64,000 nt of DNA. Origin: an uncultured bacterium (GTDB lineage: Bacteria; Actinomycetota; Coriobacteriia; Coriobacteriales; Coriobacteriaceae). Below are positions 20,410-28,139 of the stretch, one piece after another; positions within the stretch are counted from its first letter, which is position 1, and each line of letters opens with the position of its first letter. The translations under genes and the position numbers were made by a program. The stretch is from the NCBI GenBank assembly GCA_905215115.1, contig CAJMOP010000001.1, positions 1-64,000 of the forward strand. The letters run 5' to 3'. The notes beneath the pieces are model-generated. The model was not told the origin of the DNA. It did no database searches and worked only from the letters and a program-made list of their open reading frames with translations.

Positions 20410-22425
20410 ATGGTAAAGATTCGAGAGAAGCAAACCGAGCAGCTCGAGAAGGCTGCCTCCAAGGGGCTCAAGCTCGGTGGCTGGAAGAAGATGACGCTGT
20501 CTTCTAAGATTGCCGCCGTCGTGCTGGTGCTGGTCGCCCTGACTGCGATTCTGGCGCCCCTTCTTGCCCCCTATAGCCCGGTCGAGATCTTTACGGCTCG
20601 CCAGGCTCCCGGCAACGGATTTATCTTCGGTACCGACGATAAGGGTCGCGATATTCTGTCGCGTATGCTCTACGGTGGTCGTTACTCGCTGATTATCGGC
20701 TTTGGCGCCACTGCCATGGCTCTGGTCTGCGGCTCGGTCGTGGGCGCCCTTGCAGCGGTTTCGCGCAAGGCCGTCTCCGAGACGATCATGCGTATCTTGG
20801 ACATCATCATGTCCATCCCGGGTATCGCCCTCGCGGCCGTCTTCGTCTCCATCCTGGGCAACTCCGTGCCGTCGATCATCTTCGCCATCGGCTTTATGTA
20901 CACTCCGCAGATTGCCCGTATCGTGCGCGCCAACATCGTGTCCGAGTACGGAGAGGACTATGTCCGCGCGGTCATCGTTTCCGGCGCCAAGGCTCCGTGG
21001 ATTTTGATCAAGCATGTTCTGCGTAACTGCATCGCCCCGATCATGGTCTTCACCGTTACCCTGGTCGCCGACGCCATCATCTTCGAGGCCTCGCTGACCT
21101 TCATCGGCGCTGGTATCCAGGAGCCCACAGCTACCTGGGGCAACATCCTCGCCGACGCCCGCGGCGGCGTGCTCGCCGGCCGTTGGTGGCAGGCACTGTT
21201 CCCGGGCCTGGCCATCATGATCACCTGCCTGGCGCTCAACATCCTCTCCGAGGGCATTACCGACGCCATGGCCGCTGCTCCCTCCGCCGCCCTGGATCCG
21301 ACCGATTCCTCCAAGCGTCGCGAGGCCGACCTGCTGGTCTCCGACCCCGTTCGCGCCTACAAGGAGCAGGCCCAGTCCCTCTCCGCTCGCCTTGGCGCCC
21401 TGCGCGATGTCGAGCTCAAGCGTGACGATCGCCATGTGCCTGACGAGTCTGTCGAACCGATTCTCTCGGTCCGCGATTTCTGCATCCAGTTTGAGCACCA
21501 CGGCGATATCAACGTCGTCGACCATGTCAACTTTGACGTCCGTCCTGGTCAGACCATGGGCCTGGTGGGCGAGTCCGGTTGCGGCAAGTCCATCACCACG
21601 CTGGCCATCATGGGCCTGACCGACGATGACGAGCACCTTTCCGGCGAGGTCCTCTGGGAGGGCCGCGACCTGCTCAAGATGAGCAAGAAGGAGTGGTTCG
21701 GCCTGCGCGGTACCGATATCGCTATGGTCTATCAGGACGCCCTGTCCTCGCTCAACCCCTCCATGCTCATCTCTGCCCAGATGAAGCAGCTCACCAAGCG
21801 CGGCGGCACCCGCAGCGCCGAGGAACTCTTGGAGCTCGTGGGCCTCGACCCCAAGCGTACGCTCGAGAGCTACCCGCATGAGCTTTCCGGTGGCCAGCGT
21901 CAGCGTGTTCTGATCGCTATGGCCCTTACCCGCGACCCCAAGCTGGTCATCTGCGACGAGCCCACGACCGCTCTGGACGTTACCGTCCAGAAGCAGGTCA
22001 TCAAGCTGCTCAACGACCTTCAGGCCAAGCTCGGCTTTGCCATGATCTTCGTCTCGCATGACCTGGCGCTGGTCGCCGAGGTCGCCCATAACATCACGGT
22101 TATGTATGCCGGTCAGGTTATCGAGCAGGCACCCACCAAGGAGCTGCTCACCAACCCGATTCACGAGTACACCCGCGGTCTTCTGGGTTCCGTTCTGTCC
22201 ATCGAGAGCGGTTCGGGCCGCCTTCACCAGGTACCCGGCGCCGTTCCGAGCCCGCGCGATTTCCCCAAGGGCGATCGCTTCGCGCCCCGCTCGAGCCATC
22301 CGCGTATTGGCCTGGACACCCGTCCGGTCTTCAAGCGCGTGCCCGGCACCGAGCACTTCTATTCCGAGCTCCCCGACGAGGTGCTCAAGGCAAATGGTTT
22401 GACCCCTCACGCGGAGGTGATGTAG
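20410..22425 (+). CDS. Fused DppC-type permease and DppD-type ATPase
   Basis: A 671-aa fusion of two importer parts that are usually separate. Residues about 1-290 form a DppC-type permease (FGTDDKGRDILSRMLYGGRYS, EAA loop DYVRAVIVSGAKAPW). Residues about 345-671 form a nucleotide-binding domain with Walker A GESGCGKS, signature LSGGQRQRV, Walker B LVICDEPT, and the oligopeptide-type C-terminal extension. The two are joined by a hydrophilic linker of about 50 residues rich in Arg, Ala and Asp. The reading frame is continuous with no sign of a sequencing join. As I recall, SatC of the H. ducreyi sialic acid transporter is described as a similar permease-ATPase fusion, which would fit the proposed substrate. 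The DppF-type gene follows with no gap. Confidence 0.9.
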   Translation: MVKIREKQTEQLEKAASKGLKLGGWKKMTLSSKIAAVVLVLVALTAILAPLLAPYSPVEIFTARQAPGNGFIFGTDDKGRDILSRMLYGGRYSLIIGFGATAMALVCGSVVGALAAVSRKAVSETIMRILDIIMSIPGIALAAVFVSILGNSVPSIIFAIGFMYTPQIARIVRANIVSEYGEDYVRAVIVSGAKAPWILIKHVLRNCIAPIMVFTVTLVADAIIFEASLTFIGAGIQEPTATWGNILADARGGVLAGRWWQALFPGLAIMITCLALNILSEGITDAMAAAPSAALDPTDSSKRREADLLVSDPVRAYKEQAQSLSARLGALRDVELKRDDRHVPDESVEPILSVRDFCIQFEHHGDINVVDHVNFDVRPGQTMGLVGESGCGKSITTLAIMGLTDDDEHLSGEVLWEGRDLLKMSKKEWFGLRGTDIAMVYQDALSSLNPSMLISAQMKQLTKRGGTRSAEELLELVGLDPKRTLESYPHELSGGQRQRVLIAMALTRDPKLVICDEPTTALDVTVQKQVIKLLNDLQAKLGFAMIFVSHDLALVAEVAHNITVMYAGQVIEQAPTKELLTNPIHEYTRGLLGSVLSIESGSGRLHQVPGAVPSPRDFPKGDRFAPRSSHPRIGLDTRPVFKRVPGTEHFYSELPDEVLKANGLTPHAEVM

Positions 22426-23253
22426 ATGAGCGAGACCGCAGTCAACGGCGTCGAGCCGATCATCTTCCTTGATGACGTCCACGTCACCTTTAGGACCCGT
22501 ACCGGCTCGATTCTGCACCCTAACCTGGTTCACGCCGTCCAGGGTGTAACGATTAGGCTCATGCCCGGTCAGACGATCGGCATCGTCGGCGAGTCCGGTT
22601 GCGGTAAGTCCACCACCGCCAACGTCATGTGCGGCCTGCAGGCCCCCACGAGCGGCAAGGTCTACTTTAAGGGCAAGGACGTTACCAAACGTACCGCCGA
22701 GGACCGTCGCCACATGGGTCGCGTCATCTCGGTCGTGTTCCAGAACCCGGCCACGGCACTCAACCCCCGTATGGTCGTTCGCGAGCAACTGCTCGACCCC
22801 ATGCGCGTCCACAACCTGGGTACCGAGGCCGAGCAGGAGAAGCGCGTCAAGGAGCTCTTGGAGCTCACCGGTCTGCCCAGCTCCGCCGCCGAGGTTCTTC
22901 CCGGCCAGCTTTCGGGCGGCCAGCGTCAGCGCGTCGCAATTGCCCGTGCCCTGTCGCTGAACCCCGATGCCATCATCGCCGACGAGCCCACCTCGGCTCT
23001 GGACGTTTCGGTTCGCGCGCAAATTCTGAACCTGCTGACCGACCTTAAGAAGGAGCTCGGCCTGGCCATGGTGTTCATCAGCCATGACATCCAGACGGTC
23101 CGCTATATCTCTGACGACATCATCGTTATGAATGGCGGCAAGATCGTCGAGCAGGGCGAGGCCAAGCAGGTCTTCCAGCACCCTCAGGACCCCTACACCA
23201 AGATGCTGCTCGGTGCTGCGCCGTCGCTGCTGCATCCCAAGCTCGGCGAGTAG
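22426..23253 (+). CDS. ABC transporter ATPase, DppF type
   Basis: Second nucleotide-binding subunit, 275 aa, completing the importer. Walker A is GESGCGKSTT (about residues 52-61), the signature is LSGGQRQRVAIARAL, and Walker B is AIIADEPTSALD. A D-loop and H-loop (VFISHD) follow. Its ATG directly follows the TAG of the fusion gene, so translation is coupled. The protein is shorter than many DppF proteins because the Cys-rich C-terminal oligopeptide extension is reduced. Confidence 0.92.
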   Translation: MSETAVNGVEPIIFLDDVHVTFRTRTGSILHPNLVHAVQGVTIRLMPGQTIGIVGESGCGKSTTANVMCGLQAPTSGKVYFKGKDVTKRTAEDRRHMGRVISVVFQNPATALNPRMVVREQLLDPMRVHNLGTEAEQEKRVKELLELTGLPSSAAEVLPGQLSGGQRQRVAIARALSLNPDAIIADEPTSALDVSVRAQILNLLTDLKKELGLAMVFISHDIQTVRYISDDIIVMNGGKIVEQGEAKQVFQHPQDPYTKMLLGAAPSLLHPKLGE

Positions 23254-23269
23254 CCTCGCTTTCCCTCCC

Positions 23270-23297
23270 GTGCGCCCGGTTCCCTTGCCGGGCGCAC
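23270..23297 (+). repeat. Intercistronic hairpin in nan operon
   Basis: Perfect 10-bp stem GTGCGCCCGG / CCGGGCGCAC with an 8-nt loop between the ATPase gene and the esterase gene. No T-run follows, so it is more likely an mRNA processing or stability element than a terminator. Confidence 0.5.
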
Positions 23298-23333
23298 CTC
23301 CGTTGCGATTTCGAAAGGTTGGGTTCACGAGCC

Positions 23334-24311
23334 ATGCCAAGTGCTCAGGAGCTACAACAGCAATTTGGTGGGTATCGGGGCGCCATGCCCCGTCCATCAG
23401 ATTTCGATCTCTTTTGGAAGGACCGCATGGCCGAGGCCGACGCCGTCGGACTTGACTATGCGATCGAGACGGCATCGGTCATCGATGCCGTGACCTGCCA
23501 GCTTTTCGACCTCTGGTATACCGGCATGTGTGGCGCTCGCCTGCATGCCAAGTACCTTAAACCCGTCTCGGACGAGCCCGTGCCATTGGTACTTCAGTTC
23601 CATGGGTATCCGGGTGCAAGCCGCAGCTGGTTTGAGCAGGCGTCGTTTGCGGGCATGGGCATGGCACTCATCGCCCTCGACTGCCCCGGCCAAGGAGGTC
23701 CCTCCGAGGACATTGGTGGATTTGAGGGCACAACGGTCGCGGGCCATATCGTCGCCGGTATCGACGGCGATCCGGCCAACCTCTACTATGTCCGCTTGCA
23801 CCAAGATATTCGCATCCTGTGCCGCATCGTTCGCGAGCTCGAGGGCATCGATCTTGCCCGTGTGTTTGTGAACGGCGCGTCGCAGGGCGGCGGTTTGGGC
23901 ATTGCGACCTGTGCACTTAACAGCGAGCTTATCAATCGCGCCGCCATCCTCTATCCCTTCTTATCGGATTTCCGCCTGGTCTGGGATTTGGATGCCGACG
24001 ACATTGCCTACGAGGGCCTGCGCTATTGGTCTCGCTGGTTTGACGAGGACTCGACTCGTATCGACGAAGCCTATGCCAAGCTGGCGTACTTCGATTCCAA
24101 GAACTTTGCCCCTATGGTCAAATGCCCCGTGCTGTTTGGCACCGGCACAGCCGATACCGTCTGTCCGCCAGCGACGCAGTTTGCGGTCTATAACAACCTG
24201 ACCTGTGAAAAGCGTCATGAGTTCTTTGAAGGCTTTGGCCACGAGGAGATTCAGGATTTTGACGATCTGATCATTCCGTTTTTCTGCAAGGGAGGGGAGG
24301 CTCATGTCTAA
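23334..24311 (+). CDS. CE7-family acetylesterase (AXE1), probable sialate O-acetylesterase
   Basis: An alpha/beta hydrolase of 325 aa of the acetyl-xylan esterase/cephalosporin deacetylase family. It shows the oxyanion motif QFHGYPGAS, the nucleophile Ser in GASQGGG, the acid in GTADTVCPP, and His in FGHEE. A related enzyme, EstA in the Streptococcus pneumoniae nan cluster, removes O-acetyl groups from sialic acids, and the position here suggests the same role before the lyase step. ATG 23334 is chosen, but its ribosome site is distant (AAAGG at 23314); TTG 23319 is an alternative. It overlaps the next gene by 8 nt. Confidence 0.85.
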   Translation: MPSAQELQQQFGGYRGAMPRPSDFDLFWKDRMAEADAVGLDYAIETASVIDAVTCQLFDLWYTGMCGARLHAKYLKPVSDEPVPLVLQFHGYPGASRSWFEQASFAGMGMALIALDCPGQGGPSEDIGGFEGTTVAGHIVAGIDGDPANLYYVRLHQDIRILCRIVRELEGIDLARVFVNGASQGGGLGIATCALNSELINRAAILYPFLSDFRLVWDLDADDIAYEGLRYWSRWFDEDSTRIDEAYAKLAYFDSKNFAPMVKCPVLFGTGTADTVCPPATQFAVYNNLTCEKRHEFFEGFGHEEIQDFDDLIIPFFCKGGEAHV

Positions 24312-25155
24312 GTGCGAGAGCAATATCGATGAGCTGATTGTCCCCGAGCTTGCGGGGATTTCTGGGACGGTTTCGTCAAGGCTCGCAGAATATCGGGACT
24401 GGCGCGGTGATGTCCAAGCAGATGTTTCTGATTTAGAGACATGCGCTTCGAATCTTGAGATTCAAGGCCTGGCCATTACGGCGATTGACTTTGTTAACCC
24501 CTGCGCCCGTTACTCGGAGGTCTCCTTTGAGCTCGGTGACGATGCGATTCACGCTCGTTTGATCGAGCCTGTCGGTCGTGCCCGAGTATCTGAGCGCGTG
24601 CCGCTGTGCCTGATGTTCCACGACATCGATCGGCCTGTGCGCGGCTGGCATCACATGACGAGATTTGCCGCCATGGGGTATGCCGTCCTCGCGCTGGATG
24701 ACGATGTTGCTGGTGCGGACGACCTGCGGCGGGGGATTTCTTCGCCCGCTTTTGTCGAGCGCGTCCGTTGGGGTTGCGCGCTGGCGAAGGTGGCGCGCAA
24801 TCTTGATGGCATGGACCCCGACCGCATCTTTGCATGGGGCGAGGGTCTTGGCGGCGGAGTCGCGCTGGCGGTTTCTGCTCTGGACGAGCGGGGCCTCGTC
24901 TGCACGGCGGTTGCCAATCCGCTTCCTGGCGGCCTCGAGGCGCTGTCGTCTCGGGTGCGCGAATCGGTGCTCATGGGCACATCGCTTATGGATACCGTGA
25001 GCGATCCCAAGGATCAGTTTGCCGTATTCAACGGTCTTGAGTGTGACCGGAGGCATATCATCTATGCAAAATACGCTCACGAGCGCATCAATGCGTTCGA
25101 AAACGAAGTCGTCGACTTTTTTAACCAAACGTTCTACCCGTGTTCTTTGGCCTAG
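24304..25155 (+). CDS. CE7-like alpha/beta-hydrolase paralogue lacking the catalytic Ser
   Basis: A 283-aa protein whose order of motifs follows the preceding esterase. FHDIDR stands where the esterase has FHGYPG, WGEGLGGG where it has NGASQGGG, MDTVSDPKDQFAVFNGL where it has ADTVCPPATQFAVYNNL, and AHERI where it has GHEEI. The nucleophile Ser is therefore Gly and the oxyanion-loop Gly is Asp, while the acid and His positions remain. This suggests an inactive paralogue (a structural or regulatory partner, or an early decaying duplicate). The intact 283-codon frame, 8-nt overlap with the esterase gene and normal codon use argue against a pseudogene. Reading by motif alignment only; no structure was computed. 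Confidence 0.7.
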   Translation: MSKCESNIDELIVPELAGISGTVSSRLAEYRDWRGDVQADVSDLETCASNLEIQGLAITAIDFVNPCARYSEVSFELGDDAIHARLIEPVGRARVSERVPLCLMFHDIDRPVRGWHHMTRFAAMGYAVLALDDDVAGADDLRRGISSPAFVERVRWGCALAKVARNLDGMDPDRIFAWGEGLGGGVALAVSALDERGLVCTAVANPLPGGLEALSSRVRESVLMGTSLMDTVSDPKDQFAVFNGLECDRRHIIYAKYAHERINAFENEVVDFFNQTFYPCSLA

Positions 25156-25223
25156 ACGGCCTGGACACTGCCAACAAGAGTGGGTGGCATAGGGCCGCCC
25201 GCCAGACAGCTAAGGAGATTCTT

Positions 25224-26144
25224 GTGGCAACTCAGAAATTCACCGGCGTTATCCCTCCCGTCGTTGTTCCCGATACCGAAGATCACCAGCTCGACGTTGC
25301 CTCCTTTGAGCGCAGCATCAACCGCATGATCGATGCCGGCGTCGATGGCCTGTTCTTCTTGGGATCCTCGGGCGAGGTCGTCTTCTCCACCGACGAGCGC
25401 CGTCGCCAGATTATCGCCGAGGCCGTTCGTATCGTCGACCACCGCGTTCCCGTTCTGGTCGGCATCATCGATACCGAGACCGAGCGCATGATCGAGCACG
25501 GCAAGGTCGCCCAGGAGCTGGGCGCCGATGCCCTCGTCGCCACCTGCCCGTTCTATGCCCTGCAGGGCATGACCGAGGTCGAGGAGCACTTCCGCATCCT
25601 GCACGAGGAGCTCGACCTGCCCATCTTTGCCTATGACATTCCCGTGTGCGTCCACACCAAGCTCCCCTGGAAGCTCCTTGCCAAGCTCGGCGCCGAGGGC
25701 GTTCTGGCCGGCGTCAAGGATTCCTCGGGTGATGACATCTCGTTCCGCTACCTCGTTCAGGAGAACGAGAAGAACGGCCATCCGATGAGCATCCTCACCG
25801 GTCACGAGGTTGTTGTCGACGGCGCTTACCTTGGTGGCGCCGACGGTTCCGTTCCGGGTCTCGCCAACGTTGAGCCCGAGGGCTACGTGCGTCAGTGGAA
25901 GGCCGCCCAGGCTGGTGACTGGGCTACCGTCAAGGCCGAGCAGGATCGCCTCAATGAGATTTCGCACATCTGGGATGTCACCTCGGGCGTTCAGGGCTAT
26001 GCCGGTGGCGTCGGCGCCTTCAAGACCGCTATGAACCTCATGGGTATCTTTGACAGCCCGACCATGCCGCGCCCGGTGAAGGCCATGACTGGCGAGAACG
26101 TCGAGGCGATTCGCAAGGTCCTTCAGGACAACGGTCTCCTGTAA
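25224..26144 (+). CDS. nanA: N-acetylneuraminate lyase / DHDPS-family aldolase
   Basis: Class I aldolase of 306 aa, predicted to split N-acetylneuraminate into N-acetylmannosamine and pyruvate. It carries the DHDPS/NAL family motif GSSGE (FFLGSSGEVVFS, about residues 45-56), the catalytic Tyr in AYDIPV, and the Schiff-base Lys in AGVKDSSGD. These motifs also fit other 2-keto-acid aldolases of the family, so the substrate is assigned mainly from the neighbours: a NanE epimerase, a ROK kinase and a sialate esterase. The start is GTG 25224, with TAAGGAG 6 nt upstream. A very long hairpin follows the gene. Confidence 0.8.
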   Translation: MATQKFTGVIPPVVVPDTEDHQLDVASFERSINRMIDAGVDGLFFLGSSGEVVFSTDERRRQIIAEAVRIVDHRVPVLVGIIDTETERMIEHGKVAQELGADALVATCPFYALQGMTEVEEHFRILHEELDLPIFAYDIPVCVHTKLPWKLLAKLGAEGVLAGVKDSSGDDISFRYLVQENEKNGHPMSILTGHEVVVDGAYLGGADGSVPGLANVEPEGYVRQWKAAQAGDWATVKAEQDRLNEISHIWDVTSGVQGYAGGVGAFKTAMNLMGIFDSPTMPRPVKAMTGENVEAIRKVLQDNGLL

Positions 26145-26150
26145 AGCTTC

Positions 26151-26240
26151 CCCAGGCACCCGATCTTGGGGCTCAAGTGGTCGGGCGTGACCCATTAGGT
26201 CAACGCCCGACCACTTTCACCCCAACCTCGGGCACCTGGG
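26151..26240 (+). repeat. 90-nt imperfect palindrome between nanA and ROK kinase
   Basis: Nested complementary segments face each other: CCCAGG/CCTGGG, CCCGA/TCGGG, TTGGGG/CCCCAA, a 13-bp core AGTGGTCGGGCGT/ACGCCCGACCACT and GACC/GGTC around CATTA. Together they make about 34 base pairs with small symmetric internal loops. No T-run follows. It may mark an mRNA processing point or lower expression of the last two nan genes. It lacks the loop boxes of SL1-SL5. Confidence 0.75.
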
Positions 26241-26315
26241 AAACCTTTACCAAGTTGCGGCGATAACACCGCCTTCATTTCCTGTAGTTGTTATTTATCT
26301 CCTAAGGAGAGCGAC

Positions 26316-27281
26316 ATGGAGAACAAGTACGTCTGCTCTGTCGATATCGGCGGAACTAAGATCGCGACTGCCATCATGGAGTACCCGGCTGACGGCAGCG
26401 TGCCCCATCCCGTTTTTGAGGCCGAGGTTCCTACCGAGGCCCAGGAGGGCGGCGAGGCCGTCTTCCAGCGTATCGAGGCGTCCATCAAGGCTGCTCTCGA
26501 GGCGAATCCCGATGTCGAGGTCCTTGGCGTCGGTATCGGTGCCGCCGGCGTCGTCGATCCCAAGACGGGCGCCATCGCGTATGCCAACGAGATTATGCCC
26601 GGTTGGTCCGGCGTTCAGTTGGGGCCGCGTCTGCGCGAGGACCTCGGTCTTCCCGTTGCCGTTGTAGGCGACGTGCAGGCTCATGCTCTGGGCGAGGCCC
26701 ACTGGGGCGTCGGCAAGGGCAAGTTCTCCGTCTTGTGTCTTGGCATCGGTACGGGCATCGGCGGAGCATATGTCGAGAACGGCCGCGTGATGCAGGGCTT
26801 CCATGGTGCTGCTGGCCATATGGGCCACATCGAGTGTTCGGCTGCCGCCGGCATTCCCTGCGCCTGCGGGCGTTCCGGCCATCTGGAGTCGGTTGCTTCG
26901 GGCACTTCCATTGGTCGTATGTACGATGAGCGCTTTGGCCGCGTCGACCCCAGCCGTCCTTCGGTCGGTCGCGATGTGAACGACCTGTGCCGTGCAGGCG
27001 ACGCAAAGGCGACCGAGGTCATCCATGATGCCGGCTTTGCGCTGGGTGCCAGCTTGGGCTCGCTCGCTAACATCCTGGACCCTGAGGTCATCGTGCTTTC
27101 GGGCGGCGTGATTCACCAAGGTCCCGATTGGCGTTCGCAGACGTGGAAGGATTCGGTGCACGAGGGCTATGCCAGCCAGGCGCTCGATCCGCTTCAGGAC
27201 ACGCCGATCCTCATCGGTTCTCTGGAGGGCGATGCTCCGCTCATCGGTGCCGCTGAGCATCTTCTTGCCTCGTTGAAGTAA
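26316..27281 (+). CDS. ROK-family sugar kinase, probable N-acetylmannosamine kinase
   Basis: ROK kinase of 321 aa with the N-terminal ATP motif DIGGTKIATAI (about residues 8-18), a second glycine-rich segment GIGTGIGGAY and the zinc-site region GHMGHIE followed by CACGRSGHLES. In typical ROK proteins the latter motif is CxCGxxGC; here the third Cys is His, which can still bind zinc. Its place between nanA and nanE suggests that it phosphorylates ManNAc (NanK role), but glucose or GlcNAc are alternatives. ATG 26316 follows CTAAGGAGAG. A gap of 171 nt with a long hairpin separates it from nanA. Confidence 0.82.
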   Translation: MENKYVCSVDIGGTKIATAIMEYPADGSVPHPVFEAEVPTEAQEGGEAVFQRIEASIKAALEANPDVEVLGVGIGAAGVVDPKTGAIAYANEIMPGWSGVQLGPRLREDLGLPVAVVGDVQAHALGEAHWGVGKGKFSVLCLGIGTGIGGAYVENGRVMQGFHGAAGHMGHIECSAAAGIPCACGRSGHLESVASGTSIGRMYDERFGRVDPSRPSVGRDVNDLCRAGDAKATEVIHDAGFALGASLGSLANILDPEVIVLSGGVIHQGPDWRSQTWKDSVHEGYASQALDPLQDTPILIGSLEGDAPLIGAAEHLLASLK

Positions 27282-27297
27282 ACGTATCTGCTGTAGG

Positions 27298-27328
27298 AGC
27301 CTCCCGAGACAACACGCCTCGGGAGGCT
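27298..27328 (+). repeat. Hairpin between ROK kinase and nanE
   Basis: Perfect 11-bp stem AGCCTCCCGAG / CTCGGGAGGCT with a 9-nt loop, followed by GTTCTG. Without a T-run, it may be a partial terminator or stability element. Confidence 0.5.
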
Positions 27329-27351
27329 GTTCTGAGAAAGGTTGCAGCCTT

Positions 27352-28038
27352 ATGACCGTCGATCCTTTGATTCAATCCCTGAAGGGCAAGCTCGTCGTGA
27401 GCGTTCAGGCGTATATGGGCGAGCCGCTTCGTACGCCCGAGACCATGGCTCAAATGTCTCGCGCTTGCGAGCTTGGCGGCGCCGCCGCCATTCGCTGTCA
27501 GGGCCTTGCCGACATTGCCGCTATTAAGGGTCGCTGTGAGGTTCCCGTCATCGGCCTGTGGAAGGATGGACACGAGGGCGTTTACATCACGCCGACGCTG
27601 CGTCACGCTCGCGCCTGCGTTGCTGCCGGTGCCGATATCGTGGCGATCGACGCCACCGATCGTCCGCGTCCCGATGGCAAGACCGTCGAGGATACCTTCC
27701 GCCCGCTGCACGAGGAGGGCGTGCTCCTGATGGCGGATTGTGCCACCATCGAGGACATTCGCCGTGCGGTTGATATGGGCTTTGACCTGGTATCCACCAC
27801 GCTTTCTCACGGCGTCGCCGCCATCGACTGCACCATGGCCGATGGCCCCGACCTGCCACTCCTGCGTCAGGCGACCGAGGAATTCCCCGGTCTTCCCATC
27901 ATCTGCGAGGGCCGCGTGCACACGCCCGAGGAGGCTCGCGCTGCGATCGATGCTGGCGCCTGGGCCGTTGTCGTCGGCACCGCCATCACGCACCCCACGA
28001 GTATTACGAGTTGGTTCAAGGCTGCGCTTGAGGCGTAA
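27352..28038 (+). CDS. nanE: N-acetylmannosamine-6-phosphate 2-epimerase
   Basis: Predicted TIM-barrel epimerase of 228 aa converting ManNAc-6-P to GlcNAc-6-P. The NanE family segments are visible: LKGKLVVSVQAYMGEPL near the N-terminus, GAAAIRCQG, VPVIGLWKDGHEGVYITPT, the phosphate/catalytic region IVAIDATDRPRPDG, MADCATIEDIRRA, and ICEGRVHTPEEARAAIDAGA with VVVGTAITHP at the C-terminus. It is the last gene of the nan operon and is followed by an intrinsic terminator. GlcNAc-6-P would then go to NagA and NagB, which are not in the window. Confidence 0.93.
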   Translation: MTVDPLIQSLKGKLVVSVQAYMGEPLRTPETMAQMSRACELGGAAAIRCQGLADIAAIKGRCEVPVIGLWKDGHEGVYITPTLRHARACVAAGADIVAIDATDRPRPDGKTVEDTFRPLHEEGVLLMADCATIEDIRRAVDMGFDLVSTTLSHGVAAIDCTMADGPDLPLLRQATEEFPGLPIICEGRVHTPEEARAAIDAGAWAVVVGTAITHPTSITSWFKAALEA

Positions 28039-28089
28039 GACAGGCCTCGTATCCGCTCGGGGCGGTATACTCAATATAGGCAATTGACC

Positions 28090-28127
28090 GCGCGGGATCC
28101 GGGTTGCTGGGTCCCGCGCTTGTTTTT
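28090..28127 (+). terminator. Terminator of nan operon
   Basis: Stem GCGCGGGA / TCCCGCGC (28090-28097, 28112-28119) with a 14-nt loop and TTGTTTTT. It is only 13 nt before the rapZ start, so some read-through into rapZ is possible. Confidence 0.75.
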
Positions 28128-28139
28128 GGGAGGCAGCAC

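Noticed and set aside
19462..23475. A 1337-codon open frame on the minus strand opposite the nan transporter genes
   Set aside because: It is the mirror of strongly biased GC-rich codons in four well-supported plus-strand genes. It has low-complexity Gly/Asp/Arg/His-rich sequence, no recognisable domain and no ribosome site.
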